Origin: Mesostigma viride
Taxonomy: Eukaryota; Streptophyta; Mesostigmatophyceae; Mesostigmatales; Mesostigmataceae
DNA length: 64,000 nucleotides
Assembly: GCA_009746045.1 (NCBI GenBank)
Contig: RPFO01000065.1
Span: 413,071-477,070 of the forward strand
Reading direction: 5' to 3'
Part shown: piece by piece, positions 11,615 to 22,725 of the stretch
Layout: every line of letters starts with the position of its first letter
How positions within the stretch are numbered: the stretch's first letter is position 1
Notes under the pieces: model-generated
The model's input: only the letters and a program-made list of their open reading frames with translations
What the model was told of the DNA's origin: nothing
Databases searched by the model: none
Position numbers and translations under genes: made by a program

Positions 11615-13868
11615 GGGGACATGACACCCCAAAAGGGCACTTTTCTGGAAACCATACCTAGGCATGTGATAAAAATCCAGTTATGATGGGGGACCATAAA
11701 TATGATAAAAAAAAATTTTTCCAACCACTTGGGGGTGTACTACCCCCCACCATGTGACCGTTATGTGCTAAAAATAGAAAAAGACGCTATTTTTGGCCGA
11801 TTTTCCCTAGGACAATGGGCAAACCCATTGTGGCCAAATCATATATTCCCATCTAATTGCAACCCTTGCCATTAATTCCAGCTAGTTTGCAGGTCAGAAT
11901 AAGCATGTTTAGACACATTGAAATAATTTACCCCAAAACACGTATTTTTTGGTGCCTAAAAAAATATATCAAATCATAGACACATGCAATGGGGTCAAAT
12001 CATATAATCAAAATTGGCCCAGGGTTGCAATCACACAGCCCCAAAGTTTCAGCTCGTTCTGACCACGTTTACTCACATTGAAATATGGTCATGTGCAAAA
12101 AAAAAATGATCGCTTTTTGTGGTTTGGAGCTCAAACACCACCACAAAGACACCCTTGCCCACCACAAACTGGGCCAAAACAACAGCCATTAGTTTATTTA
12201 TGATGTTAGGAAGCTTGCTATGAAATCCCAGGTCATTCTGAGCTAGTATGGCCATGTTACATCATATTATAGCTGCCACGCTGCGTTCCTGGTACAACAT
12301 GGCATGAGGGGGCACACATGCATATGACCCACCCAAGCAAGTCCCATCATGTCTTATGATGGCCAAATAATACAAGCACTGTCCTGCCACCTTGATAACA
12401 CACAGGAAGGCTTTAGCCCTCGTCGGAATCGCCGTCCCCCATGCAGTTGGGGCAATACCAGGCACCCACCGGCATGGTTTTCTTTGTCAGGCCAAGGCAG
12501 AGCATGTGGGCACCCTTGCCCACCACAAACTGGGCCAAAACAAGTGCAATTAATTAAATTAATGTATCACGAAGCTTGCCACCAAATTACAGGTCATTCT
12601 GACCTAGTTTGCCCATATTACATCTTGTTATAGCTGCCAGCCTGCATGCTTGGTGCACCATGACATGAGGCAATACCATGAGCACATTCCTAAGCTTGCC
12701 CCCTGCAAATGGGGCAGAACCACGAAAAACAAATGCTAGATGCTTGAAGAAAACAACCACCAACTCTTTAACCATTATGAGCAGGTATGACCGCTTGCGG
12801 GAATCACTCATAGCCAACACCATGTCATGACGCTTATGGATAAAAGGTGCATCCTTCATAGCCATAACGACCTGATCCCTGTCATCTAGGAAGTACAAGC
12901 CATGTTTAATTAATGGAGGCTAAACAGGTGGGGATGTGATAAGTAACTCACATATTCTCACCTTCCATACAAGAACCTTGTTTTCCAGCAGGCTGAAGAG
13001 CCATGACAGGCGTTTATGAGCTCGCCAGCTCCTTGCAACGGTGATGCCGCTCCCAGGCAGCTAGGGTCCTTGACTACGCAATATAGAATGTCTACCGTGT
13101 GAAAACCTCCATACAGGAAGCGTAGCAAAGCCAGATAACTGCCCGATCAATTCTGGGTAGCTTTAGGAAGCATGGCATACGCAGCGTAAGGAAAACCATT
13201 GAAAGCTGCGGAAAATCTGATAGCACAACTGCAACAAGTGGAGAACAAAATAGCAAGAAGAACCCAGAAACAGCGCCAAAAGTTTCATGCCAGGTTCACT
13301 AAGAGCGCAAAAAGACTGGGCGGTGACATGCGGCAAATCAACGTACCACGGCCGGCATTATTTCCTACCCAGGCGCGCAAGAAAAGCCAGCCAGCCATGG
13401 ATGGATTAACCGCGGATCGCGCAGGCCTGAACGAAATCATTTTAGAAATGACAGGAAATGGCCGCAGATCGAAGACGCTTAGGTTATTTTCATGGTGTCC
13501 GTTACTAAACGGCTCTTACTGCATCAATACAACCCACGAATATCGAGTTCTACCGTCGCAGGCACGCATGCTAGATTATTCATCGCGGCCAAATTGTTGG
13601 ATGAGACCCCCGTGCAAATCTGTACCAACAAAGGCAGCGAATTTGCAATTAGTGCAGATCTGGCTATGAAACATCATAATAGAACATCACTTTTAACCAT
13701 CGGCTTAATTTTTCGGCCTGTCGCCCGCCGGATTAGCCATATTTTAACGGAACGCACGTCGCCATGGCCACCTCCGCACGGTGCGCGCACTGTGCACCAC
13801 AATTTCACGGTCCGTCGGTACCGTCCCGACTTTTTTGGCGCCAAAAAAGTCCCGGGTGTCATGTCCCC
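11615..13868. mobile_element. TTAA-flanked inverted-repeat DNA transposon, non-autonomous
   Basis: Perfect 15-bp terminal inverted repeats (GGGGACATGACACCC at 11615-11629; reverse complement at 13854-13868) are bounded by TTAA on both sides (11611-11614 and 13869-13872). TTAA duplication with 5'-GG/CC ends is typical of the piggyBac superfamily (established). The interior has no transposase I can recognise. It holds an internal ~360-bp duplication (about 12150-12510 and 12511-12740, sharing CCCTTGCCCACCACAAACTG and TCATTCTGA..TAGT) and a plus ORF at 13199-13669 with a basic start, unrecognised. A truncated relative of the left end lies at 17523-17720. Confidence 0.8.
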
Positions 13869-14553
13869 TTAATTCCTTGGTCGTCAAGACTGATTAAGAC
13901 AATTGATAGACAGTTTATTCATTGCATATTTAGGTTACGGACTGCCACCGTTTCACCGCCAAAGCCATGGTGCGGTTCCCGGGTGGGGACCATAGCATCC
14001 GTCCATCGCCACACGGGGCTTGGGCTGCAAGGTAAGTGCAACGTAGGTGTGTCACTTCCTTATCAAGGCACGTTGGGGCAGCGGTGCACGTTCTAGAATA
14101 TTCTGCACAAGTTGCCAGCTGTCGATTATACAATTGACGATTAGGAGAACGCCAGATGTCAAGCAACTAACACGGCATACAATGCATCTAGAACTGGATT
14201 CAGTCATACGAAATATCCAACACGGAATATTCGGCCGAGGATAGTACCGTCGGCACCTAAGGTACGCAAAGTATTGTGCCGGAATTACAACTTCGGCACT
14301 ACATAACTTTTGCTATACTGTCCTATATTCAGTGCTATAAGTTGTGCCGGAAAGCTTACGGCGGGCCCTACCAAGCCTATTTAAGTATCGGCCAGAAAGA
14401 CGGCAGGTGGGTGCGATTGTTAGGGACGCAACCCTAATACCTCCGTTTACAACTTAATGGCCAGACACTACAAATATGCTACGTGTAAACAGGCAGTTGG
14501 GCACACAGGGTGAAATTCACCTCTGACAGAGTTGAGTTCAGAGTTGAGTTCAG

Positions 14554-16294
14554 ATCGAGTTGAGTTGAGTTGAGTTGAGTTGAGTTGAGTTGAGTTGAGT
14601 TGAGTTGAGTTGAGTTGAGTTGAGTTGAGTTGAGTTGAGTTGAGTTGAGTTGAGTTGAGTTGAGTTGAGTTGAGTTGAGTTGAGTTGAGTTGAGTTGAGT
14701 TGAGTTGAGTTGAGTTGAGTTGAGTTGAGTTGAGTTGAGTTGAGTTGAGTTGAGTTGAGTTGAGTTGAGTTGAGTTGAGTTGAGTTGAGTTGAGTTGAGT
14801 TGAGTTGAGTTGAGTTGAGTTGAGTTGAGTTGAGTTGAGTTGAGTTGAGTTGAGTTGAGTTGAGTTGAGTTGAGTTGAGTTGAGTTGAGTTGAGTTGAGT
14901 TGAGTTGAGTTGAGTTGAGTTGAGTTGAGTTGAGTTGAGTTGAGTTGAGTTGAGTTGAGTTGAGTTGAGTTGAGTTGAGTTGAGTTGAGTTGAGTTGAGT
15001 TGAGTTGAGTTGAGTTGAGTTGAGTTGAGTTGAGTTGAGTTGAGTTGAGTTGAGTTGAGTTGAGTTGAGTTGAGTTGAGTTGAGTTGAGTTGAGTTGAGT
15101 TGAGTTGAGTTGAGTTGAGTTGAGTTGAGTTGAGTTGAGTTGAGTTGAGTTGAGTTGAGTTGAGTTGAGTTGAGTTGAGTTGAGTTGAGTTGAGTTGAGT
15201 TGAGTTGAGTTGAGTTGAGTTGAGTTGAGTTGAGTTGAGTTGAGTTGAGTTGAGTTGAGTTGAGTTGAGTTGAGTTGAGTTGAGTTGAGTTGAGTTGAGT
15301 TGAGTTGAGTTGAGTTGAGTTGAGTTGAGTTGAGTTGAGTTGAGTTGAGTTGAGTTGAGTTGAGTTGAGTTGAGTTGAGTTGAGTTGAGTTGAGTTGAGT
15401 TGAGTTGAGTTGAGTTGAGTTGAGTTGAGTTGAGTTGAGTTGAGTTGAGTTGAGTTGAGTTGAGTTGAGTTGAGTTGAGTTGAGTTGAGTTGAGTTGAGT
15501 TGAGTTGAGTTGAGTTGAGTTGAGTTGAGTTGAGTTGAGTTGAGTTGAGTTGAGTTGAGTTGAGTTGAGTTGAGTTGAGTTGAGTTGAGTTGAGTTGAGT
15601 TGAGTTGAGTTGAGTTGAGTTGAGTTGAGTTGAGTTGAGTTGAGTTGAGTTGAGTTGAGTTGAGTTGAGTTGAGTTGAGTTGAGTTGAGTTGAGTTGAGT
15701 TGAGTTGAGTTGAGTTGAGTTGAGTTGAGTTGAGTTGAGTTGAGTTGAGTTGAGTTGAGTTGAGTTGAGTTGAGTTGAGTTGAGTTGAGTTGAGTTGAGT
15801 TGAGTTGAGTTGAGTTGAGTTGAGTTGAGTTGAGTTGAGTTGAGTTGAGTTGAGTTGAGTTGAGTTGAGTTGAGTTGAGTTGAGTTGAGTTGAGTTGAGT
15901 TGAGTTGAGTTGAGTTGAGTTGAGTTGAGTTGAGTTGAGTTGAGTTGAGTTGAGTTGATCGAGTTGAGTTGAGTTGAGTTGAGTTGAGTTGAGTTGAGTT
16001 GAGTTGAGTTGAGTTGAGTTGAGTTGAGTTGAGTTGAGTTGAGTTGAGTTGAGTTGAGTTGAGTTAAGTTGAGTTGAGTTGAGTTGAGTTGAGTTGAGTT
16101 GAGTTGAGTTGAGTTGAGTTGAGTTGAGTTGAGTTGAGTTGAGTTGAGTTGAGTTGAGTTGAGTTGAGTTGAGTTGAGTTGAGTTGAGTTGAGTTGAGTT
16201 GAGTTGAGTTGAGTTGAGTTGAGTTGAGTTGAGTTGAGTTGAGTTGAGTTGAGTTGAGTTGAGTTGAGTTGAGTTGAGTTGAGTTGAGTTGAGT
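14554..16294. repeat. GAGTT (TTGAG) pentanucleotide array, ~350 copies
   Basis: A nearly perfect pentamer array with rare interruptions (GATCGAGTT at about 15958; GAGTTAAGTT at about 16064). It is preceded by a few imperfect units with TCAGA inserts at 14527-14553. No coding content; all pentapeptide ORFs are artefacts. Confidence 0.97.
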
Positions 16295-16716
16295 TAGATA
16301 TAGATGGACGTCGGAGACGTTGGGGGACTCAGTATGAGAGTGAGAGATGCAGCCACGCCAGGGATCGGGCGTTCCTTGTCATTATTCACTCCATATGTGG
16401 GCACACATTATATGTCGTGGACACATCACTCACACGAGTTCCCTAGGACAACTGGACTACGCTCAATTGTCCGCCACGTGTCCAGGCTCTAGAGGCTTCT
16501 AGACCTGGAGCAACGTTACTACGCACAACGTCCACTAGACTAGTTGCTAGCTACGTAACTTGCGTACACGTGTGTGCGTCGCGCCACAACCGGCGCTCGG
16601 CACCGTTATTCAGTCTCCGCCAGAATAACTCCGGTCACATTGTATGTTCCCCCTGTGTGGCTCCGGCCACAAGTCAGCCTCGAGGTATCTCAGCTAACTA
16701 GTTGAGTCGATCAACT
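16295..16716. other. Unique 420-bp island between two GAGTT arrays
   Basis: Non-repetitive sequence with no convincing ORF. It separates two arrays of the same pentamer and so may be an insertion into one original array. It contains several short inverted motifs (CTAGACTAG, GTACACGTGTG) but no clear terminal repeats or target duplication. Confidence 0.5.
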
Positions 16717-17382
16717 TAGTTGAGTTGAGTTGAGTTGAGTTGAGTTGAGTTGAGTTGAGTTGAGTTGAGTTGAGTTGAGTTGAGTTGAGTTGAGTTGAGT
16801 TGAGTTGAGTTGAGTTGAGTTGAGTTGAGTTGAGTTGAGTTGAGTTGAGTTGAGTTGAGTTGAGTTGAGTTGAGTTGAGTTGAGTTGAGTTGAGTTGAGT
16901 TGAGTTGAGTTGAGTTGAGTTGAGTTGAGTTGAGTTGAGTTGAGTTGAGTTGAGTTGAGTTGAGTTGAGTTGAGTTGAGTTGAGTTGAGTTGAGTTGAGT
17001 TGAGTTGAGTTGAGTTGAGTTGAGTTGAGTTGAGTTGAGTTGAGTTGAGTTGAGTTGAGTTGAGTTGAGTTGAGTTGAGTTGAGTTGAGTTGAGTTGAGT
17101 TGAGTTGAGTTGAGTTGAGTTGAGTTGAGTTGAGTTGAGTTGAGTTGAGTTGAGTTGAGTTGAGTTGAGTTGAGTTGAGTTGAGTTGAGTTGAGTTGAGT
17201 TGAGTTGAGTTGAGTTGATCAAGTTGAGTTGAGTTGAGTTGATCAAGTTGAGTTGAGTTGATCAAGTTGAGTTGAGTTGCATGAGTTGAGTTGAGTTGAG
17301 TTGAGTTGAGTTGAGTTGAGTTGAGTTGAGTTGAGTTGAGTTGAGTTGAGTTGAGTTGAGTTGAGTTGAGTTGAGTTGAGTT
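16717..17382. repeat. Second GAGTT pentamer array
   Basis: About 100 clean copies to 17215, then three GATCAAGTT interruptions at 17216-17262, one GCATGAGTT near 17279, and a last run to 17382. The distal flank (TGGTCCGACAGGGTT, 17410-17424) recurs in inverse orientation at about 10592-10606, beside another short AACTC run, so the array and flank may have been duplicated together. Confidence 0.9.
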
Positions 17383-17522
17383 TAATACTTCCTGCGCCCG
17401 ATCGACCGTGGTCCGACAGGGTTTTCAAACTCAACTGAAGGGTGAGGCATGGTCACATAAAAAAAAGCGGATTCGAGCATGAGGATTTCAGCACTGAACC
17501 CAAGGTGTCTGAGCTCTATTCC

Positions 17523-17720
17523 GCGGAAGGGACACCCCTAAAGTGCACTTTTCTGGAAACCATTCCTACTACGCATGAGATAAATATCCAGTCATTATTA
17601 TTGGGGGCGTCCATAAATATGATTTTAAAAATATATTTCCAACCACTTGGGGGGGGAAGCCCCCACCACATAGCGGTTACGCACTAAAAATAGAAAAAGT
17701 CGCTACTTTAGTCACATTTT
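17523..17720 (+). mobile_element. Truncated relative of the 11.6-kb TTAA transposon
   Basis: Shares GGCACTTTTCTGGAAACCAT-type sequence, the CCAACCACTTGGGGG block and the CTAAAAATAGAAAAAG..CGCTA block, in the same order as 11615-11820. The other end is missing. Confidence 0.7.
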
Positions 17721-17724
17721 CTCT

Positions 17725-18275
17725 GGGGCAAATATTGTGCGGAAACCCTGGCATGAACTTGAGTGTACCAGCGAGTGGTTATCGCTGGTAACATTGTGCG
17801 GAACCTTAGAAGCCGAGTGGCAAAAGGTTTCCGCACAGTATCAACCTAACTAAAACCTAGCCTCTTGGGGCGAGGACGAATCACTACTAAGGCTCGGAAC
17901 ACCCGCAGATATGAATATGAATATGAGCGCATGTGCGCCGATATGAATATGAATCGGGTGCCAAATCGGGACAAAATATTCTGGAAATAATCCGCCTCCG
18001 AGTGGATTCGAAACCTGCGCCCCGAAGGGGTCAAAGGTCTTAGTCAGGTTAATATTGCATGTGCGGAAACCTTTTCCTAAAGTTGCCGGCATGCATGATA
18101 AACACCATGAGTGTACCAGCGAGTGGTTATCGCTGGTAATATTGTGCGGAACCTTAAAAGCCGTGAACTTAACGCGGAATATATAGATACCGGCGAGTGG
18201 TTTTCGCCGGATAAATAGTGACGGACCTAATTGCCCGAGTGGCAAAAGGTTCCGTCACTATATTATAATAACTGT
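17725..18275. other. Cluster of paired, covarying hairpins
   Basis: Type 1: ACCAGCGA / TCGCTGGT stems with a 7-nt GTGGTTA loop at 17767-17789 and 18115-18137, and CCGGCGA / TCGCCGG with GTGGTTT at 18190-18210. Type 2: long stems at 17795-17837 (13 bp with one bulged T) and 18215-18261 (14 bp, same bulged T), each closing a loop with GCC(C)GAGTGGCAA. Stem changes between copies are compensatory. The class of element is unknown to me. Confidence 0.65.
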
Positions 18276-18282
18276 GGTGACC

Positions 18283-18807
18283 GTGGTGTGTGCCATGGTT
18301 CGGTCGGTCTTTCCCCACTCCACCATCAAGTGCGAGGACGCGGATGGCCGGCCGCCCTCTACTCACCCAACCACCGCCCCGACATTACCGTGCTTGACTA
18401 CGATGGGCAGGGTACTCGTTGCCACCTGCTCATCGATGTCTCCGTGGCTCGGCCGCTCTCGGCCGGTCGCCACATCCTCCCGGCGGCTGCATGTGGATGC
18501 CGGCGCTGCAGCCGCTGTGGCTGAGCGCGACAAGTTTGCCTCCTACGGCAATGTGGGGCCCCACTGGGTCATCCCCTTTGTCCTTGAGAAGTTCGGGGCC
18601 ATGGCCCCCAAGATGGCGGAGTTTTCCACGAGTGCTGCCAGCGCTGTGATGACCGCCTCTACCTCGAGGGTCAGACTGCCCCGTGGTCTGCCCGCACGTG
18701 GTCCTCGTATACTGAGGCGGCAGCGCCTGTCACTCGCCCTCACTCGCACTGTGGCTGATGTGTTATTCCGCGCCGCACCCGGGCCGCCTTTGTCGCGACC
18801 CATTAAA
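18283..18807 (+). pseudogene. LINE 3' fragment with restriction-like endonuclease domain
   Basis: Across two to three frames one reads RPDITVLDYDGQG ... LLIDVSVARPL and then AERDKFASYGNVGPHWVIPFVLEKFGAMAP. The RPD..vlD...LIDV pattern followed by a conserved PFVLEKFG block is what I know from the C-terminus of LINEs carrying a PD-(D/E)XK-type endonuclease. Frameshifts make it inactive, and no reverse transcriptase is attached. It ends at a TTAATTAAT run (18808-18832). Confidence 0.6.
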
Positions 18808-19049
18808 TTAATTAATTAATTAATTAATAGACACGTGACTGCGTCACGTGAGCATAAGTCCTCAGTGGGAGGGGAACATGGGATGGAATGGATGGTGTAA
18901 GCTATCAAGGTCCTAGTTACAGGGGTGTGGGCACCGCGGCCCGAATCGCTATGAATGCCATACGCGGTCACACGCGGAGCCCCCACAGACTTGGGGGTGG
19001 TCTCCTTCATCACTACTTGCTATCTATCCTTGCGCACCATCTGCCTCCA

Positions 19050-20190
19050 TATTACAGACAAACCAGGAGGCTGCCCGGGTGTGAGCCCGTCACGTCTAGT
19101 GTAGCACATGTCCATGCCGAGTCTATCACGAAAAGTCCACGGGTGGCGGCCCTGCCGCGCGCGGCCTGGGGCACGCCAGGCCGCGGTGAGGACATATCGC
19201 CCAGGCTGGGCGGGCTTGGTGCCAGCTAGTCTATCGGATGTATCTATACCTGATCTGTGCGGGCCAGGTGCCCGGCTAGGCCCAGGCGCCTGTGCCTAAT
19301 AATGTGGGAAACATAGGGCAAATCAGCACACAAATCCTCATTACTAATGTGCAAACCAAAGGGGATGTTTTAAAAGGGCCTTGCGCAGCATCTTGGTGAC
19401 AGTGCCGTCGAGTCGTTGCTCCAGCTCCTGCGCCAGTGTCCAGGTCTCGGCGCCGTAGGTCAGGATCGTCAGAATGACGACCTTGAAGAGGTCACGCTTG
19501 ACGATCCGGGGTAGGGCGGGGTTGCTCCACCAGCGGCGGTGGTCATGGAGGTGCGCCCACGCCATGCCGATTCGTGTCGTCATGTTGTCCTCGCAGTCGG
19601 GAAGCCAAGTCTTGAAGCGGCCTGAAGGAGGGTAGTTGCCCCTCGGTGTCGTCTAAGAGGCGGAGTGTGGGTGGGGGCCCTGCCATTCCGACTCAGGGCC
19701 AGGGCCTCCGTTTTGGGGCTGATTTCTAGACCAACCGCCCGAGCCTCGAGCGCCAGGCAGTCCAGCCAAAGTTGGGCAGACTCCGGCTTCTCGATGTCAG
19801 AGCGTGATGTCGTCGGCATAAATGAGGTCAGCTAGTAAATTCTGCTTGTTAGTCGGCCCCCCTTCTCCAAGCTCGTTCTTGATCGCTAGGCCAGGGGCAC
19901 GGCCTGCAATGCTAGCAAAGCGAGCACGTGCCTGGCGCATAACATAATCCACTACAATAATAAACAGGTACGGCGACAGGACGCAACCCTGCCAGACGCC
20001 GGTCTGCAGTGGGCATGGCGGGGTAATGCCGTGTTGAGTGCGCACCGAAGTGGTCGACCCCTCATACGGCGTGCGGATGACGGTAATCAGGGGAGTGGGG
20101 ACGCGAGCGCGAGCAAGTACAGCCCATAGAGCGTCCCAGAGGACAGAATCAAAAGCCTTGATGAAGCGACCCATGGCAGCGGTCTGTAAT
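19050..20190 (-). pseudogene. 5'-truncated LINE-like reverse transcriptase copy 1
   Basis: The minus strand starts abruptly in the RT fingers/palm (MGRFIKAFDSVLWDAL), then GCVLSPYLF and the catalytic LIYADDITL. After a frameshift it continues LEARAVGLEISPKTE, then RIGMAWAHL and the family-typical ILTYGAETWTL with LDGTVTKMLRKALLKHP. The region to 19050 continues the same C-terminal tail. The 5' part, with any endonuclease or gag-like ORF, is missing. Related copies lie at 57.4-60.4 kb. Confidence 0.85.
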
Positions 20191-22329
20191 AATAGATGCA
20201 GTCATGTGTCCGGGAATGGGTTTTTGGCATTTTTAGACCCCTGAAAATGGAAAAAATCATACCTCATAGGCCACAACTCCAAATACCCCCAACCAAGGTG
20301 CTAGGAGTATCTACACTTAAAGGGCTTTCAGAAAATGAAATAATATCACGAGTCCATTTAGTGTTTTGCAATATATTTACTGTCAAAGTTGGACAAAAGA
20401 CGATCATTTTCAGGTGAGCAAAAGCCCCTTAGATAATAACACCTACCAGTTGGGAGGGTCAGGAACCTCAATACATTGGACAATTTCATTGGATAGTGCC
20501 ACCATGCTTTCCTTGGGTCAGACCGCGCGGAAAGCTCACCTGACCTATATAATGCGCTCATGCACTTACGTGTGTGGGTCACGCGCGCGTAAGCAGCCAT
20601 CCATGAAATGCCACACAGTTATGCATTGTATACAGCCACATAGGACTGTCAAAAGTGCTGGGAAGCAAAGAAGTTGCTAAACCAGCACTAACGGAATGGC
20701 ATCCTCCAAAGAAACACCACAAACTGAGCAGATTTGGGGCTAATAACACTCATATGTACAGCAGGCATGGAAACCTGCTGCAAGAGGCACTGATACACTC
20801 GTGTAAAATCGATGTATAAACGACAGATTCCTGTTGTGCAAACGACATGCAAACACGTTGCCGTACCTGGCTTGATCACGACCTTTCCAGGTTCTGCTGG
20901 CCGGGACCCGCATATCTCACACTGGCTAATGCTTTCCAGGCATAGGTTGCCATAGCCGCATAATGAATTCATCCGCCATGATTACCAGGTTGATGTTCTG
21001 TGCAAAGATGACCTATGAACGCATCCGAATTCACAGGGACGCTGCTCCGGATGTCCCGTACCAAAACTGGGTGCTCGGGCTGGCGCAGACCGCCGGGCCA
21101 TAAGAAGAAAATCAAAATATGACATGCCATTACTCATCTGGTACTGACGACCGAGAAAGCAGTAATTTCCTACCTGTATTTTACCAATGCTATACATCTG
21201 GCCACCCCTGACCTACGAAAATCATGCATCATCATTCTGAGCAACATTCTGAACCGTTACAAGCCGCGAGACGCGAAATTTCCTCGATAACGGCATGCTA
21301 GCAGCCATATCTAGTTACGCGCGCGCGCGTGAAAATTTCCCGCCAAAGTCACGTGATACTGTCTCAATACACGTTGTAATTACCAGGCTATGGCGAATAT
21401 TACCCCCAAACCTATGCATCACCTTCGTCCCTAAGTGTTCCCAGACCCACCGGACAACTTCCCTCCGTCACGGGTGGCGTGGCGCTCCGGGAATTGAGCG
21501 CCGCGCCACCGGGGGTCAAACAGTGCGATATATCGCACTGTTTCCGGACTATGGGCTAATTAATCAATTATAATTAATTAATTCGGTCTAGATCCCTCCC
21601 GGGCCTGCATGGTGGGCCGGCAGCAATGTTGCTGCATGTCGTAGTTTTGTGATGTAGTTAGTTGTACCTTGTGCAACTGGTGTGATCCTTGGCTGTCCGT
21701 GTCAGTACAGTCAGATTACTATTACTTTCTTCAGGGTTCTTCTTCTTTTCGGGCTTTTCCTTCTGTTGCATGCCAATCTCACCTCCGTAATTTATCATTC
21801 TCAATGAATACATATGCCAAGCTTGCCGGATCGTCTATCGTGTCCGATTGCTGCTGTGGCATGCCTCTGGCATGAAGGAGAAAGGGGGTCTCTTCCCTTT
21901 CTTCCTGTTGTGCACATACAGGGATTAAAAGCACTTCGGTGCTCCGTGCATGACTCTCCAACGGGAGCGCGAGTATAATTAATTAATTAATTAACTAATT
22001 AATGCCAAGCTTCACCTCCGTAATTTATCATTCTCAATGAATATATACATATGCTAAGCTTCCCCCCCACTGTATGTGTGTGTTTGACACATTACATGCA
22101 TATGCACAACTTAATTCTATGATTAAGAGTTATGCAGGGCCATAGAAACAAAAGGGTTGCAATGCCGTGTTGGAACTTCAGTTGCTGGATACGCATTACA
22201 AGTCAGGTGCATATGCGCACTGGATATGTGCTACATGTGAAAGTTAAAAGAACGTGCATGTGGCCAGCAAGAGCCTGCCGCCATGAGCCAATCTTGGTCA
22301 TGTGGATAACCTGCCGGCGCCCACATGCC
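20191..22329. other. Intergenic region downstream of the RING gene
   Basis: No supported gene. It holds TTAATTAA-rich stretches (21558-21582, 21975-22002) and two copies of the CTCACCTCCGTAATTTATCATTCTCAATGA motif (21778 and 22013). A Cys-rich minus ORF at 20688-20972 (QCEICGSRPAEPGK) looks like chance or decay. A TGTAA, the usual green-algal poly(A) signal, occurs on the minus strand at 22196-22200, 130 nt after the RING stop. Confidence 0.5.
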
Positions 22330-22725
22330 TTATGTCAGAATCTTGGTCATGGACCTCAGCGAGCTAAGCTTGAACTCGTACTTGGAGCACAGAGTATCCA
22401 GAAGCATATTAAACACCCATCCCGTGATGGCCACCTCTTTACTAGGATCACATTCGGTACAATACATGGGCCCCGAGCACACTACACCATCTGGCCCCTC
22501 CTTGAGCACCGTTTCTCCGCCGGCACTGCCGGTCCCACCTTTGGCGCCCCTCCTACTGCTACTACTAGCACCGCTGCCACCTGCAGTCTCTGCAAGGCAC
22601 TTCGCACAAAAAGTGTGTCCGCACGGTGCACACGTGATGGGATGGTCGAAGATGGCCAGGCATATCATGCATGTGTAGCAGCTCTCCTGCGCCTCCTCGG
22701 CCGCCAACAGCTTGTTCACCGTGTT
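22330..22725 (-). CDS. RING-finger terminal exon
   Basis: The exon begins after CCACCACAG and encodes 131 residues to a TAA. Zinc ligands: C-x2-C (CMIC), then C-G-H-x2-C-x2-C, then C-x2-C (YCTEC). A Ser/Gly-rich insert of about 40 residues separates the sixth and seventh ligands, longer than usual. It is followed by a conserved-looking tail ([21 protein letters not shown]). RING domains recruit E2-ubiquitin (family knowledge); substrate unknown. Confidence 0.85.
   Translation of the reverse strand, partial: NTVNKLLAAEEAQESCYTCMICLAIFDHPITCAPCGHTFCAKCLAETAGGSGASSSSRRGAKGGTGSAGGETVLKEGPDGVVCSGPMYCTECDPSKEVAITGWVFNMLLDTLCSKYEFKLSSLRSMTKILT

Noticed and set aside
14554-17382. Internal telomeric repeat
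   Set aside because: GAGTT does not match TTTAGGG, TTTTAGGG, TTAGGG or TTAGG telomere types.
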